Below, piece by piece: positions 8,053-16,117 of a DNA stretch of 64,000 bases. The stretch's first letter is position 1. Each line of letters begins with the position of its first letter. Source of the DNA: CADEDH01 sp050330635 (GTDB lineage: Bacteria > Actinomycetota > Acidimicrobiia > Acidimicrobiales > SZUA-35); the NCBI GenBank assembly GCA_050330635.1, contig JBHJNQ010000076.1, positions 1 to 64,000 on the forward strand, written 5' to 3'. The notes under the pieces were generated by a model. The model saw nothing but the letters and a program-made list of their open reading frames with translations. It was not told the DNA's origin and made no database searches. Made by a program: the position numbers and the translations under genes.

Positions 8053-9371
8053 GTCCGGTGCACCCGCATGTCGAGGAAGTGGGTGGCACAGGAGATGCAC
8101 GGGTCGTAGTTGCGCACGGCCTGTTCGCACAGGGCCTCCAGGGTCGCGTCGTCGAGGTCGAGCGAGTGCTCGATGAGGTGGAACAGATCGTGCTCGATGA
8201 CCGGCTGGTTCTGTGATGTCGGCGGCACGATGCGGGCGTCGACGATCGTGCCCGCATCATCGAGCTCGTAGCGGTGCCAGAGCAGCCCGCGGGGGGCCTC
8301 GCTCCACCCCGCCCCGACACCGGCTCGGGGTTCGACCTCCACGAAGGGCCGGTCGGGCGTGGTGTACGCCGACACGAGGTCGAACGCCACCTCGCAGGCA
8401 TGGAGCGTCTCGATGGCTCTGATGACCACGCTGCGGAACGGGTTGCGCTCGCCGGACGTGAGGCCCAGCTCGGCAGCGAGCGCAGCCGCTCTGGGCGCCA
8501 GAAGGTCGGCACCGTGGGCGAACCGGGCGAGCGGACCCACGAGGTAGTCGCCGCCGGCGAGCATCCGACCGTGGAGCGCCGTGGAGTGCTCGACGTGTTC
8601 CTCGGCGAAGTGATCGAGGAACTCGTCAGGCCCGATGTCGAGGCCGGTGGTCGACACCAGGCGCCCATCGAGGACCGCGTACTCGTCGGGACTCGCCAGT
8701 GCGATCAGTGCCGTGCCATCGGGGATCTCGTGATCGGGCATGGGGAACGTGGCGGTCCATCGGGCCACCTCCTCGGCGGCGTCGACGGCCCACCCCAGTT
8801 CACTGGTGAGCGCCCGCAGCCGGGCCACGGCCGGGGCCTTGTGAAATCCTCCCACCCTCACGTTGATCGGATGCACGGCCCGGCCGCCGATCACCTCGAC
8901 GATCTCGTTGCCGAGCTTCTTGAGCCGCAGACCGCGCTGCAGTTCGGCTCCGTGGTCGGCGGCCATGGCGATCCCGCTGTCGTACCCGAGGAAGTCGGGG
9001 GCGTGCAGGAGGTGGATGTGGAGCACGTGGCTCTCGATCCATTCACCGCAGTACAGGATGCGGCGCAGGTCCCGCAGGGGCTCGTCGAGCGTGACCTTGC
9101 AGAGCGCCTCGAGCGCCTGGCAGGCGCTCATCTGGTAGGCCACGGGACAGATGCCGCAGATTCGGGCCGTGATGTCCGGTGGCTCGGTGAAGGAGCGACC
9201 GCGCAGGAACGCTTCGAAGAACCGCGGTGGTTCGAAGATGCGCAACCTGACGTCGCGCACCTCGCCGTCGTGGATCTCGACGATGAGGCCACCCTCGCCC
9301 TCCACGCGGGTGAGGGCCTCGACGCCGAAGCGGCGGGTGCGGCGCCGGTGTTTGCGGTGATCGTGGGTCAT
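8049..9371 (-). CDS. hyhL: [NiFe] hydrogenase large (alpha) subunit, group 3b type
   Basis: The catalytic subunit, 440 residues, holding the NiFe(CN)2CO centre. The N-terminal L1 motif RICGICPVAYQ and C-terminal L2 motif NYDPCISCATH supply the four nickel-binding cysteines. The sequence ends nine residues after the L2 His (FLDMRVHRT), a short peptide for the adjacent protease to remove. The compact size and neighbouring NAD(P)-linked subunits fit cytoplasmic bidirectional NADP-dependent (sulf)hydrogenases of group 3b. The ATG at 9371 overlaps the small-subunit stop (ATGA). The enzyme probably exchanges electrons between H2 and NADPH, either using trace H2 or disposing of reductant under low oxygen. 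Confidence 0.97.
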   Translation of the reverse strand: MTHDHRKHRRRTRRFGVEALTRVEGEGGLIVEIHDGEVRDVRLRIFEPPRFFEAFLRGRSFTEPPDITARICGICPVAYQMSACQALEALCKVTLDEPLRDLRRILYCGEWIESHVLHIHLLHAPDFLGYDSGIAMAADHGAELQRGLRLKKLGNEIVEVIGGRAVHPINVRVGGFHKAPAVARLRALTSELGWAVDAAEEVARWTATFPMPDHEIPDGTALIALASPDEYAVLDGRLVSTTGLDIGPDEFLDHFAEEHVEHSTALHGRMLAGGDYLVGPLARFAHGADLLAPRAAALAAELGLTSGERNPFRSVVIRAIETLHACEVAFDLVSAYTTPDRPFVEVEPRAGVGAGWSEAPRGLLWHRYELDDAGTIVDARIVPPTSQNQPVIEHDLFHLIEHSLDLDDATLEALCEQAVRNYDPCISCATHFLDMRVHRT

Positions 9372-10153
9372 GACTCGGCGTCTCCTCGTTCGATCGCTTC
9401 GGCGGCACGCCGGAACTCGGGGGCAGCCACGTTGAACGTGGCGAGCAGGTGGAGGAGGTCGTCGTTGCGGGTACCGGTGCGGTGTACGACGGTGCGCATG
9501 GCGTCGAGGTTGGCGGACTCCGATGGCCCGAAGCACCCGAAGCATCCACGGTCGAAGGACGGGCACAGCGCGCCGCAGCCGCCGTGGGTGACGGGTCCGA
9601 GACATGCCGTCCCGTGAGCGATCAGCACACAGGGGTTGCCTACCTGTTTGCACTCCACGCACACGCTGTGCGACGTGACGGGAAGGCGGCGACCGGCGAG
9701 AAGAGCGGCCACCGTGGCCAGCAGTTCGGCCTTCGCGATGGGACATCCGTGGAGCTGGTGGTCCACCGCGACATGATCGGCGATCGGGGTGCTCGTAGCG
9801 AGCGTGTCGATCCACCCGGGCCGGGCGTAGACGATCGAGCGGTACTCGTCGATGTCGGCGGAGTTGCGGAGCGCCTGGATCCCGCCGGCGGTGGCGCATG
9901 CGCCGAGGGTGACGAGCAGGCCTGAGCGGGCGCGGATGTCGCGGATCCGCTCGGCATCGTGGGCGGTCGTGATCGAGCCCTCGACGAAGGAGATGTCGTA
10001 GTGGTCGAGCTCCTCGGACGGGCCTGCTTCGAGGAACATCCGGATGTCGAGCGCAGCGGCGATGTCGAGCAACTCGTCCTCGCAGTCGAGCAGGGTGAGC
10101 TGGCAGCCGTCGCACGAGGCGAACTTCCACACGGCGAGGGTGGGTCGGCTCAT
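9368..10153 (-). CDS. hyhS: [NiFe] hydrogenase small (delta) subunit
   Basis: A 261-residue electron-transfer subunit. The proximal cluster ligands are seen in SCDGCQLTLLDCE near the N-terminus, TLGACATAGG and HGCPIAK. The C-terminal half has a cysteine-rich run (VCVECKQVGNPC, then GTACLGP, GGCGALCP and RGCFGCFG) that should bind two more iron-sulfur clusters. There is no twin-arginine signal and no membrane anchor, consistent with a cytoplasmic group 3 enzyme. It overlaps both neighbours: its ATG (10153) sits in the gamma-subunit stop and its TGA overlaps the large-subunit ATG. Confidence 0.96.
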   Translation of the reverse strand: MSRPTLAVWKFASCDGCQLTLLDCEDELLDIAAALDIRMFLEAGPSEELDHYDISFVEGSITTAHDAERIRDIRARSGLLVTLGACATAGGIQALRNSADIDEYRSIVYARPGWIDTLATSTPIADHVAVDHQLHGCPIAKAELLATVAALLAGRRLPVTSHSVCVECKQVGNPCVLIAHGTACLGPVTHGGCGALCPSFDRGCFGCFGPSESANLDAMRTVVHRTGTRNDDLLHLLATFNVAAPEFRRAAEAIERGDAES

Positions 10154-11001
10154 CGCTCGCCCACCGCCATGAGGCCACCGACGCGATCCCATCTGACCAC
10201 TGGCCCGTCGCGGCACAGCAGCAGCGGGCCGAGCTGACAGCGTCCGCACTTCGCCACCCCGCAGTGCATGTTGCGCTCGAGCGATAGGAACACCTGCCGT
10301 CGCGGCATGCCGCGCTCGACGAGAGCACGCGCCCCCGACGTCATCATCACCTCGGGACCGCAGACGAACGCCAATCCGTTGCCGGGCACACCCGACAACC
10401 CGTGGTCGTCGAGGAGGTCGGTGACGGTGCCGAGTGACTCGTACCACGATCCGTCTCCGACGTCGACCGTGGTTGCCACGCGTGCACCGTGGGCCTCCCA
10501 GGCGTCGTACTCGTCGGCGTAGACGAGCTGCGCCGGCACCCGTGCCCCGATGAGGACGGTGACGCTCCTGGGGGCATGGGCGCCGCCGACCAGCGACCGG
10601 ATCGCCAGCCGTAGCGGCGCGAGGCCGAGCCCCCCGGCCATGACCACCACGTCGCGACCGGCGGTGCCGGCCAGCGGCCACGCCGTGCCGTACGGCCCGC
10701 GCAACCCGACGACCTCGCCGGTGGGGGCGGCGACGAGGGCGCTGCTGACGGCGCCGACCGCCCGCACCGTGAGCTCCAGGGAGTGGGAGGCGGTGATGCC
10801 GCCGACGGAGATGGGGATCTCGCCGACGGCGGGAATCCACACCATCACGAACTGTCCGGGGGCGGGTGCAGCGAGACCAGCGGCGACGGCAGCGAGGGTG
10901 ACGGTCACGACATCGGGTGCGTCCTCGCGGCGCGACACCACACGGTAGGGGGCGGGCTGCATCGGATCGTCGCACAGCGCCGGAGGATCCATCTCGGTCA
11001 T
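10150..11001 (-). CDS. hyhG: Hydrogenase gamma subunit: FAD/NAD(P)-binding, 2Fe-2S oxidoreductase
   Basis: A 283-residue ferredoxin-NADP reductase-like subunit. Residues about 15-110 form the FAD-binding barrel (PGQFVMVWIPAVGE, then PISVGG, with GLRGPYGTAWPL). The NAD(P)-binding fold follows (VVMAGGLGLAPLRLAI; FVCGPEVMM). The C-terminal cysteines NMHCGVAKCGRCQLG with a later LLCRDG bind a 2Fe-2S cluster, as in dihydroorotate dehydrogenase electron-transfer subunits. It passes electrons between the hydrogenase iron-sulfur chain and NAD(P). It starts at ATG 11001, 18 bp after the beta-subunit stop, and overlaps the small-subunit ATG. Confidence 0.95.
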   Translation of the reverse strand: MTEMDPPALCDDPMQPAPYRVVSRREDAPDVVTVTLAAVAAGLAAPAPGQFVMVWIPAVGEIPISVGGITASHSLELTVRAVGAVSSALVAAPTGEVVGLRGPYGTAWPLAGTAGRDVVVMAGGLGLAPLRLAIRSLVGGAHAPRSVTVLIGARVPAQLVYADEYDAWEAHGARVATTVDVGDGSWYESLGTVTDLLDDHGLSGVPGNGLAFVCGPEVMMTSGARALVERGMPRRQVFLSLERNMHCGVAKCGRCQLGPLLLCRDGPVVRWDRVGGLMAVGER

Positions 11002-11019
11002 GTCGCCTCCCCCCCAGCC

Positions 11020-12135
11020 CTACCGTGTGGTGTCGACGGATGTGAGAGCGATGGCCTCGGCGGCGAGGTCGATGCCCGCGGGACACCACGTGGTGCACCG
11101 GCCGCATCCCACGCACCCGTTCGTGCCGAACTGCTCGGGCCATGTCTGCAGCTTGTGGGTGAGCCATTGCCGGTAACGGGAGGAGATCGTCGCCCGCACC
11201 GGGCGGCCGCCCAGGCTCGAATGGTCGAGCTCGAAGCACGACGTCCAGACCTGCTCCCGTACGGTCTCGTCGCCGTCTCCGCCGAGTTCGGTGTGATCGC
11301 TGAACGACGAGCAGAAGCACGTGGGGCATACCGAGGTGCAGTTCCCACAGGAGAGGCATCGTTCGGCGACGTCGGCCCACTGCCGATGGTGATCGGTGCC
11401 CGCCAGCCGCTCGGGCAGCGCGGCGCCGTCGACCCGGACCGGGAGTTGAGCGAGCGCCGACTGCACGACCCGCTCGGCGGCGGCGAGAACAGCGGCGTCG
11501 GCGGGGGAGCCGTCGAGCCGTGCCAGCACTTCCTCGCCACGATCCGTCCCTGCCTCGACGAGGAACGCTTCGTCCACCTCGGTGAGGCGGAGATCGAAGC
11601 CGCCGGAGGGCTGCGGCCCTCCGCCCATCGAGGTGCACCAGCACGTGCTGCTCGGCACACCGCAGGTGACGGCGACCACGAACATCCCGGCTCTCCTGGC
11701 ACGGTGACGCGGGTCGGGATGGTCCCCTCCCAGGAACACACCATCCAGGATGGCCAGGGCACGGACCTCACAATCGCGGGCGCCGATGAGGGCCAGCGGC
11801 CGGTCGGGAGGCTCGGGATGGGTGACGACGAACGAGCCATCCGTGCGACGGATGCGCAACACCTCGCTGCGGGGCGGGAAGACGAACCGCTTCCACGAGT
11901 CGGCTGCTGGCGTCCACGAGAACCGCTCGGGGCGATCGGTCTGCTGCAGCCGCCACCGGCCTGGCCCCTGCTCGACCGTGACCCCTCGGGGCATGTCGGT
12001 CGCTGAGGTGAGGTCGTCGTAGACGATGACGCCATCTCGCACGACGGGCCCCACGACCCGGTAGCCGAACTGGCGCAACGTCGACAGCAACGACTCGATG
12101 CCGACGAGCGACCCGAGCCTACAAGCGGTTCCCAC
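11020..12135 (-). CDS. hyhB: Hydrogenase beta subunit with two 4Fe-4S ferredoxin motifs
   Basis: About 371 residues, similar to the beta subunit of sulfhydrogenase and anaerobic sulfite reductase subunit A. The N-terminal region LRQFGYRVVGPVVRDG, then LIGARDCEVRALAILD and FVVAVTCG, is typical. Two ferredoxin motifs lie at the C-terminus: CLSCGNCTSVCPTC and CVGCGRCTTWCPAGID. It feeds electrons between the gamma flavoprotein and the hydrogenase core. The start is uncertain. GTG 12135 is in frame and gives the expected length, but a TTG about 17 codons later is also possible, and no ribosome site is obvious. Further upstream the frame is open but encodes nothing plausible. It is the first gene of the operon. 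Confidence 0.87.
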   Translation of the reverse strand: MGTACRLGSLVGIESLLSTLRQFGYRVVGPVVRDGVIVYDDLTSATDMPRGVTVEQGPGRWRLQQTDRPERFSWTPAADSWKRFVFPPRSEVLRIRRTDGSFVVTHPEPPDRPLALIGARDCEVRALAILDGVFLGGDHPDPRHRARRAGMFVVAVTCGVPSSTCWCTSMGGGPQPSGGFDLRLTEVDEAFLVEAGTDRGEEVLARLDGSPADAAVLAAAERVVQSALAQLPVRVDGAALPERLAGTDHHRQWADVAERCLSCGNCTSVCPTCFCSSFSDHTELGGDGDETVREQVWTSCFELDHSSLGGRPVRATISSRYRQWLTHKLQTWPEQFGTNGCVGCGRCTTWCPAGIDLAAEAIALTSVDTTR

Positions 12136-12763
12136 ATGGTCAGGATGGTGATCCGCTCTGGTCGCTGCACAGGGGCGGAAGTCACGAGCATCCAGCTCGG
12201 CCTGGGTGATGCCAAGGGCCTTGCCGAGTGCGTCGTTGTAGCTACGGCCCGGACCCACTCGACGAGCTGGAGACCAAGGAATGGGAGACCACCCGTGGGG
12301 AGGATGCCGAGGCGTTCGTGAACCTGTTCGGCCCCGACAAGATCCCGGGCCAGGCTGGGCGGGACGGTCACCAAGAAGCTGTCGGCGTGGCTGGAAGCCA
12401 ACGGCCCCATCACCAGTGCCTACGCACCGGGACCATCGCCCTGGTCGCCGGTGAATGGCGTTTCGTCGAACTCGGCAACGTCTACCCCTGACCCCACCCG
12501 GGCGTCGGTCGCCCGGTTTGTCAGCGCCCGAGCCCGGCGAGAGCGTCATCGATCTCGATGAGGGCGGCCGAGGCTCGCCACAGGTGGTCCTCGGCCTATC
12601 CCGTCCGAACGGGGCGGCGCCGCCAGTCGGGCTCCCAGTGCCCGTTGACGATGCGGCGCAGGTGTTCGTGGGAGGCCTACCGGTCGACGGCGCCCCCCGG
12701 GTCGTGACCGGTGTGGTGTCCAGGTCGATGATCACCTCCGCATGACCGACAGGGGCGAAGCAG
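12136..12763. other. Gene-poor stretch of decayed gene fragments
   Basis: No intact gene is seen between the hydrogenase operon and the MaoC pair. Short protein-like fragments in different frames and strands are visible. On the minus strand near 12165-12235 is YNDALGKALGITQAELDARD. On the minus strand near 12520-12650 a segment reads EHLRRIVNGHWEPDWRRRP, a TGA-free stop (TAG), then LWRASAALIEIDDALAGLGR before a final stop. The hydrogenase promoter should lie here but I cannot point to it. Confidence 0.4.
12228..12491 (+). pseudogene. Frameshifted fragment of an unidentified protein
   Basis: The plus frame reads YGPDPLDELETKEWETT, then EAFVNLFGPDKIPGQ. It continues sensibly only in the next frame (VTKKLSAWLEANGPITSAY) and returns to the first for TIALVAGEWRFVELGNVYP and a stop. 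Two compensating indels within 100 bp and no start signal suggest a decayed C-terminal fragment. I do not recognise the family. Confidence 0.4.
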
Positions 12764-13180
12764 TCAGGAGTCGAGAACGACCACGGCCCGCCCGGGCGTA
12801 GTCTTCTGGCCCGAGTCGTTCTCGGTCCAGACCTCCACCTCCACCAGCTTCTTGCCGTTCTCCTCCCGCTTATCGGCCACCACACCCTTGGCCTGCCATT
12901 GCGTGCCCTGGAGATCCATGCCCCGGTACTGGCAGGCGACGGACTTCACCCAGCCGCTGGCCCCTACCCAGTCCGAGACCAGCTGGCCAAGCGTCGACCA
13001 CTTCATCCGGCCGTGGACGATGTTGTCGCCGATCTCTTGGGCCTGCTCGAAGGACTGGTCCCAGTGGAGGGGATTGAAGTCGCCCGATCCGGCGCAGTAC
13101 AGCACCAGCTGGGCCCGATCAGGGGCCTTGGTCACCGGCGGGAGTTCGTCGCCCACGTTGATTTCGTCGAACTTCGGCAT
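12764..13180 (-). CDS. MaoC-like hotdog dehydratase subunit (R-specific enoyl-CoA hydratase type)
   Basis: A 138-residue single hotdog domain with the hydratase motif GDFNPLHWD near residue 33, where Asp and His activate water. It starts at ATG 13180, 12 bp after the previous gene, with GAGGGA upstream. Together with the N-domain gene just before it, it matches heteromeric hydratases (HadAB/HadBC of mycolate synthesis, ChsH1/ChsH2 of sterol breakdown), where one subunit supplies catalysis and the other shapes the acyl pocket. The substrate is probably a trans-2-enoyl thioester, but the pathway cannot be told from neighbours. Confidence 0.93.
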   Translation of the reverse strand: MPKFDEINVGDELPPVTKAPDRAQLVLYCAGSGDFNPLHWDQSFEQAQEIGDNIVHGRMKWSTLGQLVSDWVGASGWVKSVACQYRGMDLQGTQWQAKGVVADKREENGKKLVEVEVWTENDSGQKTTPGRAVVVLDS

Positions 13181-13192
13181 GTTCTCGTTCCC

Positions 13193-13687
13193 TCAGTAGT
13201 AGATGGCCTGGCCGTAGGTTCGCATCACGACGTCCCCGGTGTCCTGCTCGGTGAAGGTCTGCTCGCTGGTAACGACCAGCATCTTGCCCAGCCCCTTCGA
13301 CTCCTTGACCTCCAGCTTGGAGATCTTGGAGGTCATGAACAATCTGTCGCCGGCCTTCAGGGGCCGCTCGTAGTGGACCTCGGTGCCTCCGTCGAGGAGA
13401 CCCTTGAGCCCGTGGCGGACCGACGGCCCGGTGTTACGGGGCCCGCTGAACGTGGGGTCGGATTGGCCCGGGATGAACACCGGTGTACCCAGGTAGCACG
13501 GCGGGGCGGGGAGGCCGTCGTGCCCGGCGGCCGCCGCAGCGTCGAGATCGTAGTACCGGGGATCGCTGTACCCGACTCCCCGGGCGAAGGCCCGCACGCT
13601 GGTGGTCGTGAGCTCGACCGGCCACGGCTCGCTCTCCACCCCGACCGCGGCCAGCATCTCGTCGGTCAGCTCGAACTCAGCTGCCAT
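13193..13687 (-). CDS. MaoC N-terminal-domain (FAS1-like) dehydratase subunit
   Basis: A 164-residue protein of the MaoC_dehydrat_N type: VRAFARGVGYSDPRYYD near the N-terminus, then a PPCYLGTPVF stretch and the strand GTEVHYERPLKAGDRL. It lacks the D-x-N-P-x-H catalytic motif, as expected for the substrate-binding partner. ATG 13687 follows AGAGGGAG. It precedes the catalytic partner by 12 bp in the same operon, a typical heterodimer arrangement. Acyl-thioester hydration or dehydration is inferred from the family. Confidence 0.93.
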   Translation of the reverse strand: MAAEFELTDEMLAAVGVESEPWPVELTTTSVRAFARGVGYSDPRYYDLDAAAAAGHDGLPAPPCYLGTPVFIPGQSDPTFSGPRNTGPSVRHGLKGLLDGGTEVHYERPLKAGDRLFMTSKISKLEVKESKGLGKMLVVTSEQTFTEQDTGDVVMRTYGQAIYY

Positions 13688-13765
13688 ATCACTCCCTCTT
13701 GTCGTCGTCGGGTCCCTTTCTAGCGCATGGACCCGGGCCCGGCAGCTCCGGACCTGGCGTGCAAC

Positions 13766-14930
13766 CTAGAGGGTGGCCGGCTCCCGGTCAGGTTGACGGT
13801 GGGGGTGGGCGATGCCGAGCTGGTCCCGCAGGGTCGGGCCGGCCCAGGCGGTGCGGTAGGAGCCCCGGTCCTGCAGCTCGGGGATCACCCGGTCCACGAA
13901 GTCGTCAAGCCCGTGGGGAGTCAGGTGGGGGACGAGGATGTAGCCGTCGGCCGCGTCGTCCTGCACGTTGCGGTCGATCTGGGCCGCCACCTGGGCCGGG
14001 GTGCCGGAGAACGTGGCCCGGGCCGTGACCTCGATGATCAGCTCCCGGATCGACAGGTGCTCGGCCTCGGCCATCGCCCGCCACCGCTCGGCCAAGTTCC
14101 GGGGGTCGCGCTGGTGGCGCACCCGGCCCCGGGTGATCTCGGCGGTGCCGGCCACGTCGGGATCGAGGTCGGGGAGAGGGCCGTCGGGATCGCAGGCCGA
14201 AAGGTCGCGACCCCACACCTGCTCGAGGAAGGCGATGGCCCCCTGGGGTGACACCTGCTGGAGGCGGACGTCGCGGGCCTTCTCCCGGGCGTCGTCCTCG
14301 CTGTCGCCCAGCACCACGGTGGCGGCGGGCATGATCCGGAGCTGGTCGGGGTGGCGGCCGAAGCGGGCCATGCGGCCCTTCACGTCGGCGTAGTAGGCCC
14401 GGCCGTCGTCGTAGCCGGCGTGGCGGCTGAAAATCACCTCGGCGTAGGCGGCGCCCAGATCCCGGCCGCCATCGGAGTCGCCGGCCTGGATCTGGACCGG
14501 CCACCCCTGGGGGCAGCGGGGCAGGGTGGAGCGGGCGTCGACGTCGAAGTGGGCGGTGCTTCGCCGCACCGGTTGGCGGGACCCGGGTCGGGTGAAGGTG
14601 CCGCCGATGGCGTCAGCCACCACGGCGCCATCGTCCCAGCTGTCCCAGAAGGCCCGGGTCAGCTCGATGAACTCGGCCGCCCGCTCGTAGCGGACGTCGT
14701 TGAGCATGAAGCCGCCCCGCCGGAAGTTCTCGCCGGTGAACGAGTCGGGTGAGGTGACGGCGTTCCAGGCCGCCCGGCCCCCGCTGAGGAAGTCGAGGGA
14801 GGCGAACTGGCGGGCCAGCTCGTAGGGCTCGTTGTAGGTGGTGGAGCAGGTGCCGGCCAGGCCCAGGTGGTCGGTGACGCCGGCCAGAGCCGACAGCACG
14901 GTGATGGCGTCGGGCCGGGTAGCGGTTGGC
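13766..14930 (-). pseudogene. Luciferase-like FMN monooxygenase (NtaA/DmoA type), N-terminus deleted
   Basis: The frame covers residues from about 90 to the end of a class C flavin monooxygenase of the nitrilotriacetate/alkanesulfonate type: RPDAITVLSALAGVTDH, STTYNEPYELARQFASLDFLSGGRAAWN (given in pieces), then FDSWDDG-type segments and a C-terminal LRDQLGIAHPHRQP. It has no N-terminal flavin-binding strand and no start codon. At about 14925 the reading frame is joined directly to the 3' end of a second, related monooxygenase gene. The simplest reading is a deletion that removed the intergenic region and this gene's first 80-90 codons. The remaining protein should be inactive. Confidence 0.8.
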
Positions 14931-16112
14931 GGGGCGGGGCCAACCCACGCGGTCCCGCAGGGTGCGGGGTCTGGCGGGCCGTGCTGGTGGCGGGGTGGGG
15001 GCCGGGAGCCGCGGGGCGACGGTGGTGGCGAAGGCGGCCAGATCCACCGGGGTGACGGCGGGGCGGAAGACGAAGCCGTCGAGGCCGATGCTCGACCGCC
15101 ACCGGTGGAAGGCGTCGGGCAGCCCGGCACCGGAGCCTTCATAGGTCAGGACGTCGGGCTGGGCCTGTGGGAGGGGGGCGGCGGCGTCGAGGGCGGCCCG
15201 GCGCTGGGCGGCGGTGGCCCCGGAGGTGTCGAGCAGCACGTCGACCAGGGCCAGCACCAGGGGTGGCGTGAGGGTCGGGCGGCCGGCCGCCGCCAGATGG
15301 CGGTCGAAGGTGCTGCGCAGGTCGACCAGCATGTTGGCGTCGGGGCCCCGCAGCACAACCAGGTCGCCTTCCCGGGCCGCCAGCTCGAGGGCAGGGCCGG
15401 GGGCGGAGCCAGCCACCAGTTCAATCGGGATCGGGGGCTGGCCCTGGGGGGAGCGGGGCGTGATCGACGGGGCCCGCACGCTGGACCGCTGGCTCTCGAA
15501 GTCGATGTAGTGGAGCCTGGCCCGGTCGATGAAGCGGCCGGTGGGGACGTGGCGGATGATGGCGTCGTCCTCCCAGCTGTCCCATAGGCGGCGGGCCACC
15601 TCCACCCCGTCGGCCGCCTCGGCCCACAGCTCGTCGAGGTCGGCCGGGTCTTTGCGGCCGAAGGCCCGGGCCTCGGCTGCGGTGGTGGACACCGCCGGCT
15701 TCCAGGCGGCCCGGCCCCGGCTCACCCAGTCGAGCGATTGCAGGTTCTTGGCCACGTGGAACGGCTCGGTGTGGGTGGTGGTGACCACCGGGGCCAGGCC
15801 GATAGTGGTGGTGAGGGGGCCGAGGGCGGCCGCCACCGTGAGGGCGTCGAGCCGGCCCGAGGCCTCCCCGGGGTCTTCGTCGGCCGGGGCCAGCGAGTCG
15901 GCGATGACCAGTAGGTCGAACCCGGCGTCCTCGGCCTGGTGGGCCATGGCCCTGGCATAGCCCAGAGTGAGCAGATCCGACGGATCGACCCCGGCGGGAG
16001 CCAGGTGGCGCCAGGCTGCCGGGTGGTGGCCGGCGCCGTTGAGCTCCAGCGCCAGGAGGAGCTGGCGACGAGCTTTCCCGATCGCCGTTCGGTGGGGCCG
16101 CTGACGCTGCAA
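14613..16112 (-). CDS. Luciferase-like FMN monooxygenase, 3' end fused out of frame to the next gene
   Basis: From 16112 to about 14930 this encodes a nearly complete luciferase-like monooxygenase of about 395 residues: LLLALELNGAGHHPAAWR at the N-terminus, DLLVIADSLAP, HVAKNLQSLDWVSRGRAAW, and the family end LRDRVGWPRPANRY. These enzymes oxidise small organic substrates with reduced FMN from a partner reductase. The normal stop is missing. The frame then reads about 100 residues of arginine-rich shadow of the neighbouring gene to a stop at 14613. TTG 16112 is the only start in frame, directly after a TGA; an ATG at 16120 is one frame off, suggesting a 1-bp indel at the N-terminus. Activity is doubtful. 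Confidence 0.68.
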   Translation of the reverse strand: MQRQRPHRTAIGKARRQLLLALELNGAGHHPAAWRHLAPAGVDPSDLLTLGYARAMAHQAEDAGFDLLVIADSLAPADEDPGEASGRLDALTVAAALGPLTTTIGLAPVVTTTHTEPFHVAKNLQSLDWVSRGRAAWKPAVSTTAAEARAFGRKDPADLDELWAEAADGVEVARRLWDSWEDDAIIRHVPTGRFIDRARLHYIDFESQRSSVRAPSITPRSPQGQPPIPIELVAGSAPGPALELAAREGDLVVLRGPDANMLVDLRSTFDRHLAAAGRPTLTPPLVLALVDVLLDTSGATAAQRRAALDAAAPLPQAQPDVLTYEGSGAGLPDAFHRWRSSIGLDGFVFRPAVTPVDLAAFATTVAPRLPAPTPPPARPARPRTLRDRVGWPRPANRYPARRHHRAVGSGRRHRPPGPGRHLLHHLQRALRAGPPVRLPRLPQRGPGGLERRHLTRLVHRRELPAGRLHAQRRPLRAGGRVHRADPGLLGQLGRWRRGG

Positions 16113-16117
16113 CAGTC

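Noticed and set aside
7310..8109. Plus-strand frames opposite csp and the hydrogenase protease
   Set aside because: Minus-strand genes there have diagnostic motifs (KGFGFIS; GVGNPFRSDDAVG). The plus frames have none.
11020..12885. A longer beta-subunit protein extending to 12885
   Set aside because: Residues upstream of about 12135 are Arg/Pro/Ser-rich with no family similarity and overlap other remnants. The family starts near LRQFGYRVVGP.
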